Under the pieces are notes generated by a model, which made no database searches, was not told the DNA's origin, and saw only the letters and a program-made list of their open reading frames with translations. Below, one piece after another: positions 1 through 5,310 of a DNA stretch of 8,032 nt. Source of the DNA: Magnetovibrio sp. GTDB lineage: Bacteria; Pseudomonadota; Alphaproteobacteria; Rhodospirillales_A; JABHCV01. The first letter of the stretch is position 1; each line of letters starts with the position of its first letter. The stretch covers positions 103,882-111,913 of the forward strand of contig PBDF01000006.1 in assembly GCA_002717285.1 (NCBI GenBank), in the 5' to 3' direction. The position numbers and the translations under genes are program-made.

Positions 1-150
1 GTGGTATTTTGTGCATTTAGGGCAAAAATACCATGTGAAGCTAATCCATGGGGAGAAAGTGCAGACACTTTAGAGTGGACGGTTGCCTCTCCAGCTCCTT
101 TTCACACCCATGAGATTGATCCGGGCCTTAGTGCAAAGCCAGCAGAATAG
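1..150 (+). CDS. ctaD: Cytochrome c oxidase subunit I, C-terminal end (partial)
   Basis: Reading frame 1 is open from the window edge to TAG at 148-150 and encodes the last 49 residues of aa3-type cytochrome c oxidase subunit I. The recognisable tail is EANPWGESADTLEWTVASP followed by APFHTHE, matching the conserved NPWG...TLEW...SPxPFH signature at the end of bacterial CoxA/CtaD proteins. Subunit I holds heme a, heme a3 and CuB in the inner membrane and reduces O2 to water while pumping protons; those residues lie upstream of this window. The next gene, ctaG, begins 25 bp later in the same direction, so the two are very likely co-transcribed. In many alphaproteobacteria ctaB (heme O synthase) sits between these genes; here there is no room for it. 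The 5' part is cut by the window edge, not by mutation. Confidence 0.93.
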   Translation: MVFCAFRAKIPCEANPWGESADTLEWTVASPAPFHTHEIDPGLSAKPAE

Positions 151-175
151 TGACCTACTATAGAAGCAGTAATAA

Positions 176-787
176 ATGAGCACTTCTGATCAAAAAAATG
201 TTAAGACTGCAGTAACGTTATTTGCAATTGCAGGAGGTATGATTGGTCTTGCTTTTGCCTCGGTTCCTCTTTACCAATTATTCTGTCAAGTCACCGGTTA
301 TGGTGGGACTACAGTTAATGTTGCAACAAAACCAAAAAAAGAGCTTGCTGTAGACTCACCTATAATTACCGTTCTTTTTGATTCTAATGTTGATACGGAT
401 TTGCCCTGGAGTTTCAGTCCTGACCAAAACAAAATTAGAGTACGTATAGGTGAGGAGAGCCTGGCCAGCTACACAGCAAAAAATTGGAGTGATAACGCAA
501 TCATTGGTAACGCCACGTTTAACGTGACACCACATAAGGTGGGCCAATACTTTCAAAAGATTGAGTGCTTTTGTTTTACAGAACAAAAATTAACTCCTGG
601 CCAGGAAATTTCTATGCCTATATCATTTTATGTCGATCCAGAAATACTCCAGGACTCTAGTGCAATGGATGTCAGAAACATTACTCTATCGTATACTTTT
701 TTTCGTTCACCTGATGACGAGAATGCACAAATTAATTCTGATAAGATGGCAAAAGTGCCTTTATTAAATAAAGCGTCGAAAACCTAG
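176..787 (+). CDS. ctaG: Cytochrome c oxidase assembly protein Cox11/CtaG (CuB chaperone)
   Basis: Encodes 203 aa, close to the usual Cox11 length of about 190-210. Cox11 is an inner-membrane protein with a periplasmic copper-binding domain that delivers copper to the CuB site of subunit I. A single transmembrane helix lies at about residues 11-33 and runs into the conserved FCQVTGYGGT segment (Cys37). The copper-binding motif CFCF follows at 131-134 (Cys131, Cys133) within KIECFCFTEQKLTPGQ. Family signatures LPWSF (76-80), ATFNVTP (113-119), FYVDPEI (151-157) and LSYTFF (171-176) are present. The ATG at 176 is preceded by a weak Shine-Dalgarno AGAAG at 162-166. The gene lies 25 bp after ctaD and 18 bp before ctaE, which fits an operon. 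All expected functional residues are present. Confidence 0.96.
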   Translation: MSTSDQKNVKTAVTLFAIAGGMIGLAFASVPLYQLFCQVTGYGGTTVNVATKPKKELAVDSPIITVLFDSNVDTDLPWSFSPDQNKIRVRIGEESLASYTAKNWSDNAIIGNATFNVTPHKVGQYFQKIECFCFTEQKLTPGQEISMPISFYVDPEILQDSSAMDVRNITLSYTFFRSPDDENAQINSDKMAKVPLLNKASKT

Positions 788-805
788 TTTAGCGGAGAAG
801 CACTC

Positions 806-1600
806 ATGTCGAGCGAAGTAAAAACTCACCCATATCACATGGTGAAGCCGAGTCCCTGGCCGATTGTAAGCACAATTGGAACTCTCATAATGGCCTTTGG
901 TGGGATTTGGTACATGCAGGAAGGACCAATGTGGCTGTTACTAGTTGGCTTAGCGATTTTGTTGTTTAGCGTTTATGGTTGGTGGCGTGATGTCGTTAGC
1001 GAAGCACAGAATGGCGTTGATCACACAGAAGTAGTTCAGCATGGTTTGCGAGTTGGAATGGTGCTTTTTATCATTTCGGAAGTTATGTTTTTCTTTGCTT
1101 TCTTTTGGGCGTACTTTAATTCTAGTGTACCAGCAATAAGCCAAGCTGCACATGAAGTGTGGCCACCCGAAGGAATTGAGACGGTTTATACGTGGGGTCT
1201 ACCGTTTGTAAATACCGTCATATTGCTCACATCTGGTGCTACTTTGACAATGGCACATCATGGACTACGTGAAAATGATAATAGGAAATTAAAATTATGG
1301 CTTTTATTTACTGTTATTCTGGGATTTGTTTTTTTGGGTTTGCAAATGTATGAATATGGTGAAATAGCCTTTGCCTTTACAGATGGTATTTACCCTTCGA
1401 CTTTCTTCTTAGCAACAGGATTTCATGGCTTTCACGTTTTTGTTGGAGCAGTATTTCTGACCGTTTGCCTTTATAGAGCTACTAAGGGGCACTTCACTCC
1501 AAAGCAACATGTTGGCTTTGAGGCGGCAGCATGGTACTGGCATTTTGTCGATGTGGTCTGGATTTTTCTATTTATTTGGATCTATTGGTGGGGAAGCTAA
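806..1600 (+). CDS. ctaE: Cytochrome c oxidase subunit III
   Basis: Encodes 264 aa, the normal length for subunit III of aa3-type oxidases. This integral membrane subunit carries no metal centre; in the family it stabilises subunit I and supports sustained proton uptake. The sequence shows the family pattern of seven membrane helices. The N-terminus contains HPYHMVKPSPWP. HGLRVGMVLFIISEVMFF (79-96) contains Glu92, equivalent to the conserved DCCD-reactive glutamate. HHGLRENDNRK (151-161), TGFHGFHVFVG (204-214) and the C-terminal GFEAAAWYWHFVDVVW (237-252) are also diagnostic. The ATG at 806 has the clearest ribosome binding site of the oxidase genes in this window, GGAGAAG at 794-800 with a 5-nt spacer. 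It lies directly downstream of ctaG in the oxidase operon. Confidence 0.97.
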   Translation: MSSEVKTHPYHMVKPSPWPIVSTIGTLIMAFGGIWYMQEGPMWLLLVGLAILLFSVYGWWRDVVSEAQNGVDHTEVVQHGLRVGMVLFIISEVMFFFAFFWAYFNSSVPAISQAAHEVWPPEGIETVYTWGLPFVNTVILLTSGATLTMAHHGLRENDNRKLKLWLLFTVILGFVFLGLQMYEYGEIAFAFTDGIYPSTFFLATGFHGFHVFVGAVFLTVCLYRATKGHFTPKQHVGFEAAAWYWHFVDVVWIFLFIWIYWWGS

Positions 1601-1715
1601 AAAATATGCAAAATTCTAAAAGAGCACAGTATAAACGAATTTTTAAATAGTGTCTTATCTGCTTAATTTCATAGGATTTTGTGCAAACTAAACTGAGATG
1701 AAATTCTGAATATGT

Positions 1716-1844
1716 ATGGAATATAAAACAAACATAACCAATACTTCAAAATCTAAAAGTAGAGTCAAATGGTGGTTTTTCATAGTATTGGCTTTAATTG
1801 CATCTTTCATGTACGCAAGTATTATTTACAGTTTTGCGACTTAG
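1716..1844 (+). CDS. Small single-helix membrane protein in the oxidase operon (42 aa)
   Basis: A 43-codon ORF from ATG 1716 to TAG 1842-1844. No upstream start is possible, because an in-frame TGA lies at 1707-1709. The predicted product has a polar, Lys/Ser/Thr-rich N-terminus of about 18 residues ending in KSKSRVK, then one hydrophobic helix beginning WWFFIVLALIASFMYA, and the short tail SIIYSFAT. A positive cluster just before the helix predicts the N-terminus in the cytoplasm. This layout resembles the tiny one-helix proteins often encoded in proteobacterial aa3 operons (CoxF/CtaF-like or 'cytochrome oxidase small assembly protein'), but the similarity is in architecture and context only and I do not recognise a definite family. 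It fills the gap between ctaE and the DUF420 gene on the same strand. No strong Shine-Dalgarno is visible, which lowers confidence that it is translated. Confidence 0.5.
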   Translation: MEYKTNITNTSKSKSRVKWWFFIVLALIASFMYASIIYSFAT

Positions 1845-1861
1845 TTTGGTCGTAGCTTTTG

Positions 1862-2293
1862 ATGATTGAAATAACTCAATTACCCCATGCCTTGGCAGTT
1901 GTTAACTGCTTAACTGTTGTCTTGTTGTTGGCTGGATTTAACTATATTCGTTGTGGCGATATAAATTCACATCGAAAATGTATGTTGGCATCAGTTGGTA
2001 TGGCAATTCTATTTCTGGTAATCTATACATACTACCATTTAAATGCCGGGCTAGCAAAATTTGGTGGCGAGGGATTAATTCGCCCCGTATATTTCACTAT
2101 TTTAATTCTTCATGTTATTGGGGCAATAGCCTTAGTGCCAATGGTTCCTGTAACGCTTATTAGAGCCCTGAGAGAACGATTTGATACTCACATGTTAATT
2201 GCTCGTTGGACTTGGCCGTTGTGGATGTACGTATCCATTTCTGGTGTTGTTGTCTACGTAATGGCCATTCACATTTATCCCTACTCTGCTTAG
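1862..2293 (+). CDS. DUF420 family membrane protein (CtaM/YozB-like oxidase assembly factor)
   Basis: Encodes 143 aa from ATG 1862; a TTG immediately before it at 1859 is a less likely start. The protein has about four membrane helices (roughly residues 8-27, 42-60, 76-100 and 117-137) and the DUF420 histidine pattern: LPHALAVVN with His9, SHRKCM with His37, YTYYHLNAG with His59, LILHVIGAIA with His84, RFDTHMLIARWTWPLWMYV with His110, and a terminal His137. Scattered membrane histidines suggest a heme or metal role, but that is inference. The family member CtaM of Staphylococcus aureus is required for function of an aa3-type quinol oxidase, and YozB is the Bacillus homologue. In this operon it may take part in oxidase maturation. 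Its stop is one base from the next start, so it is probably translationally coupled to the subunit I-like gene downstream. Confidence 0.85.
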   Translation: MIEITQLPHALAVVNCLTVVLLLAGFNYIRCGDINSHRKCMLASVGMAILFLVIYTYYHLNAGLAKFGGEGLIRPVYFTILILHVIGAIALVPMVPVTLIRALRERFDTHMLIARWTWPLWMYVSISGVVVYVMAIHIYPYSA

Positions 2294-2294
2294 C

Positions 2295-3677
2295 ATGTAT
2301 TTTGGTATTGAACCACAATCAGCCACTTACCCCAGGTTGCGTGGGTGGACGGGACTTGCTGTATTTTCGCTAGCACTTGCGGGCATTTTTGCTTTATTGC
2401 TTGCAGTATCCCGCATTCCCGGGGTAGAGAAAATGGCGCTGTGGCCACTGGATTTCTTTAACAAGGGCCTAGTAATTCATGTAGTTTTTTCCTTTGTTGT
2501 TTGGTTCTTGTCTGTTTTTGGGGCAATCTTGAGTATTGCAACTGTTCGACTGGGAGGTAGTTCAGGCCCACTTGAAAAAGTTCTACTTGTTATTGCTTAC
2601 CTAAGCACTATCTTGCTATTTGTGCCATCATTTATGAACAGGGGCGAAGCAACCCTGAATAATTACATTCCTGCAATTACTGACCCGATCTATTATAGTG
2701 GTCTCGTTACTTTGGGAGGATCTTTAGGTGTTATGGCCTTGCGGTTATTATTTAATTTTTTTTCCAGCAAGCTACAGTGGCCGGAACTTTTTTGTTTCGG
2801 AGCGATAGTCGCCGCTTTTTTATACCTATTGGCTCTGACTGTCTTTATTGTCGCTGGTGTAAGCCTTGTAGGAGAGGAATTTTCATATGAATTCAATGAA
2901 GCATTATTTTGGGGTGGTGGTCACACGCTTCAGTATTTAAACTTGTCTTTATTGTTTGTTGCTCTGGGAACACTGTTTTCATTGGGAATAGGTACAAGTT
3001 TATCTGTTTACAGAAGACCTATAAAGGCAGCCTATATACTTCTTTCTGCCACAGCAACAACTGGCCTTTTTATCACATTTTTATTCGCTCCGAGTCATGA
3101 TCTATATTGGTCTCTATTTACTAATTTACAGTATGGCATGGCCATTCCCAGTTTATTATTTGGGTTTCCACTTGTATATGCGATCATTTCAGCTCGTAAA
3201 ACGCATGGTCAACTACCTTGGCACAAACCAGTATTTTTATGTCTCGCACTATCAATAATTGTTTTTACTGTGGGGTGTTTACTAGGAATTTTTGTAGATG
3301 GAGCAGATACACGAACTCCGGCTCATTATCACGGAGTAATTGCTGGGATAAACTTAAGCTTCATGGGCTTATTCTATGGCCTATTCTTACCATTAATGGG
3401 GCGTGATTTGAAACCGTCACGTGCAGTAAACTCACAGGTATGGATGTTTGGGGGCGGGCAATTGTTAGCAAGCTTGGGGTTATTCATGGCTGGGGGCTAT
3501 GGTACCCCGCGTAAAATTGCTGGTAGTGCTCAGAATCTAAGTGATATCGGCGCTATTATAGGCATGTACTTGAATGGTATTGGCGCTCTTATTGCTATAT
3601 CTGGTGGAGTTATGTTCATTTGGATGATCGCCCATGCCTTACTAAAACCGCCACACCAAATAGTTAGACCTTCGTAA
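2295..3677 (+). CDS. Divergent heme-copper oxidase subunit I-like protein
   Basis: Encodes 460 aa with 12 predicted membrane helices, the hallmark of heme-copper oxidase subunit I, though shorter than aa3 subunit I (about 530 or more). Helix II carries His62 (KGLVIHVVFSFVVWFL), the expected low-spin heme ligand. Helix VI reads FWGGGHTLQY (205-214); His210 matches the first CuB ligand and Tyr214, at +4, matches the cross-linked tyrosine of HPEVY. Helix X reads HYHGVIAGINLSFMGL with His344 and His346, matching the high-spin and low-spin heme ligands. Where canonical enzymes have the CuB pair His-His, this protein has Ser267-His268-Asp269. QVWMFGGGQLLASLGL and GGYGTPRKIAG (400-410) resemble a group of alphaproteobacterial 'cbb3-type subunit I' annotations that I recall only by pattern. 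The NorB Glu at +4 of the helix VI His is absent. The gene starts 1 nt after the DUF420 stop. Substrate and activity are unknown; it may be a terminal oxidase, an NO-reactive relative or a non-catalytic homologue. Confidence 0.82.
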   Translation: MYFGIEPQSATYPRLRGWTGLAVFSLALAGIFALLLAVSRIPGVEKMALWPLDFFNKGLVIHVVFSFVVWFLSVFGAILSIATVRLGGSSGPLEKVLLVIAYLSTILLFVPSFMNRGEATLNNYIPAITDPIYYSGLVTLGGSLGVMALRLLFNFFSSKLQWPELFCFGAIVAAFLYLLALTVFIVAGVSLVGEEFSYEFNEALFWGGGHTLQYLNLSLLFVALGTLFSLGIGTSLSVYRRPIKAAYILLSATATTGLFITFLFAPSHDLYWSLFTNLQYGMAIPSLLFGFPLVYAIISARKTHGQLPWHKPVFLCLALSIIVFTVGCLLGIFVDGADTRTPAHYHGVIAGINLSFMGLFYGLFLPLMGRDLKPSRAVNSQVWMFGGGQLLASLGLFMAGGYGTPRKIAGSAQNLSDIGAIIGMYLNGIGALIAISGGVMFIWMIAHALLKPPHQIVRPS

Positions 3678-3766
3678 ATTATGTTGGTGTTTTTATCCTG
3701 CTAAGAAAATTATTTTAAATATGTAGTGTGCGGATTTATTGGAAAATTCAACTGAGTGCATAGTGA

Positions 3767-5128
3767 ATGTTTTTAAAGGGTTTATTGACGGTAACAGCGT
3801 TGGGTGCCGTGACTGTATTGTCAGCAAATTTTGTACTAGGATTGACAGATAGTCATGTTGTAAACAATTTAGGAAAGCGACTCTCAAGTCTCTTGATTGC
3901 TCCTGTTTCGCTCGGTAATTCAACTACTGTTGTAACTCGTGTTACACGCCCACCAGAAAATTTAGATAATCATAAAACAAACTTACAAAACCACAGATAT
4001 GATTTTAGTGTAAAACTTAGTCGTGGGGAAACTTTGAATGATATGTTGAGCCGCATTGGGGTTTCTAGAAGAGAAAGCGTCAACGCTATTAGGTCATTCA
4101 GAAAAGCTTTTAATCCCTCAAGACTTCTGCAGGGACAAGAGATTCGTTTCACCTTTCAAACTAATGCAAAAAACTTATTAAGTTCTAAACTTGTCACCCT
4201 TGGAGATTTTCTTGAATTGTCTATGTCTCCAGACTTTGCCCATGTAGTTGTTGTTAAAAAGAAAGCTAATAATGAATTTAAGGCTAGTTTTAATAAACGC
4301 CACTTGACTACCCAACTTGTGCGATCTGCTAATACCATAAACCGGAGCCTGTTTATGGCCGGTAAAAAAGTGAAGGTACCAAACTCAGTTTTGAGTGAAT
4401 TGATCCGTCTTTATTCTTGGGATGTAGATTTCCAACGTGAAATCCGTTCGGGCGATAGATTTGAATTAATGTATAAGCAGTATTATGACACCAAGGGTAA
4501 GCTCGTGCATAACGGGGATATAATGTATGGTTTACTTGATCTTAGTGGAAAAGAACTTGCTATTTTTCGCTATGTTTCAGCAGCCGGTGAGGTGGAATAC
4601 TTTGATGAAAAAGGTCAAAGTATAAAGAAGGAGTTGATGCGAACTCCAATTGATGGTGCACGATTATCATCAGGTTTTGGTCGACGAAAGCATCCAATCC
4701 TAGGTTATACCAAAATGCATAAAGGCATAGATTTTGCTGCGCCACGGGGTACCCCAATTTATGCAGCAGGAAAAGGTGTTATTCAGTATGCAGGGAGAAA
4801 AGGGGCTTATGGGAATTTTGTCCTTATCAGGCATAATACAACATATTCCACAGCATATGCGCACATGAAGAGCATTAAAACGGCGAAGGGTCGTCGCGTC
4901 CAACAGGGACAGATTATTGGCTACGTTGGCTCAACTGGGCGTTCAACGGGGCCTCATTTGCATTATGAAATTCGACGCTCTGGCCGTCATGTAAATCCGT
5001 TGAAGGTTAAGTTACCCTCTGGGCGTAAGCTTAAGGGTGATGAACTGAGAAATTTCCACACTACCCGCAAGAAAATTGAGGAGCAATATGCTGTACTACC
5101 AAGGCAATTGAATATAGTTTTGCAGTAA
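3767..5128 (+). CDS. M23 (LytM/MepM-type) peptidoglycan endopeptidase, membrane anchored
   Basis: Encodes 453 aa. Residues 5-27 form an N-terminal hydrophobic signal anchor, placing the rest in the periplasm. Residues 79-130 form a LysM/OapA-like region (FSVKLSRGETLNDML). About 185-290 resemble the MepM middle region (YSWDVDFQREIRSGDRFELMY). The catalytic M23 domain covers about 296-415: SSGFGRRKHPILG, HKGIDF with zinc ligands His318 and Asp322, TAYAHM with His366, and GPHLHYE with catalytic His397 and zinc ligand His399. All active-site residues are intact, so it should cleave peptide cross-links in murein during growth or division. The ATG at 3767 is the first possible start because TGA lies at 3764-3766; no strong Shine-Dalgarno is seen. 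It lies 89 bp after the subunit I-like gene, so it could be read from that operon or from its own promoter; no convincing sigma-70 promoter is visible in the gap. Confidence 0.93.
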   Translation: MFLKGLLTVTALGAVTVLSANFVLGLTDSHVVNNLGKRLSSLLIAPVSLGNSTTVVTRVTRPPENLDNHKTNLQNHRYDFSVKLSRGETLNDMLSRIGVSRRESVNAIRSFRKAFNPSRLLQGQEIRFTFQTNAKNLLSSKLVTLGDFLELSMSPDFAHVVVVKKKANNEFKASFNKRHLTTQLVRSANTINRSLFMAGKKVKVPNSVLSELIRLYSWDVDFQREIRSGDRFELMYKQYYDTKGKLVHNGDIMYGLLDLSGKELAIFRYVSAAGEVEYFDEKGQSIKKELMRTPIDGARLSSGFGRRKHPILGYTKMHKGIDFAAPRGTPIYAAGKGVIQYAGRKGAYGNFVLIRHNTTYSTAYAHMKSIKTAKGRRVQQGQIIGYVGSTGRSTGPHLHYEIRRSGRHVNPLKVKLPSGRKLKGDELRNFHTTRKKIEEQYAVLPRQLNIVLQ

Positions 5129-5152
5129 TCTCTTTTTTGAAATTTTGGTTAA

Positions 5153-5184
5153 AGTATCCAAAATTAAGTTGGGCTATTTTTTTT
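5153..5184 (+). terminator. Candidate Rho-independent terminator of the M23 peptidase gene
   Basis: An uninterrupted run of eight T residues at 5177-5184 is preceded by a short hairpin: CCAA at 5158-5161 pairs with TTGG at 5169-5172, with additional AG/CT pairing at 5153-5154 and 5174-5175. An alternative and longer pairing, AATTTTGG at 5141-5148 with CCAAAATT at 5158-5165, overlaps it. The hairpin is weak, but the T-run and the position 25-50 bp after the M23 stop fit a terminator. No energy calculation was made. Confidence 0.4.
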
Positions 5185-5266
5185 GTTAATCGTCTTATGA
5201 GCACAGATGATCAGAAAAAATCCGGCTTCATTTGAGGCAAGGGTGTTTTCTTAAAATTTATGACAT

Positions 5267-5284
5267 AAGCAAAACTTGCTTTTT
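5267..5284 (+). terminator. Second weak hairpin with T-run between the convergent genes
   Basis: AAGCAA (5267-5272) and TTGCTT (5276-5281) form a perfect 6-bp stem with a 3-nt loop, followed by TTT to 5284. It lies about 140 bp after the M23 stop and 26 bp beyond the end of clpB. The trailing T-run reads in the + direction only; on the - strand no U-run follows the hairpin, so it would not act as a classical terminator for clpB. The short stem makes this a tentative call. Confidence 0.28.
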
Positions 5285-5310
5285 AAACAAAATCAAACGT
5301 TTAGGGTATA

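Noticed and set aside
1606..1650. 14-codon ORF just after ctaE
   Set aside because: It is very short, lacks hydrophobic or other recognisable features, and has no ribosome binding site.
1859..1861. TTG start for the DUF420 gene
   Set aside because: An ATG follows immediately at 1862, and a TTG start would add only one residue.
2295..3677. Annotation of the subunit I-like gene as NorB nitric oxide reductase
   Set aside because: The diagnostic glutamate four residues after the helix VI histidine is replaced by Tyr214, as in oxidases, and no norC gene is adjacent.
5129..5310. Non-coding RNA gene between the convergent M23 and clpB genes
   Set aside because: Only weak AT-rich hairpins are seen, with no promoter pattern or extended secondary structure to support an RNA gene.
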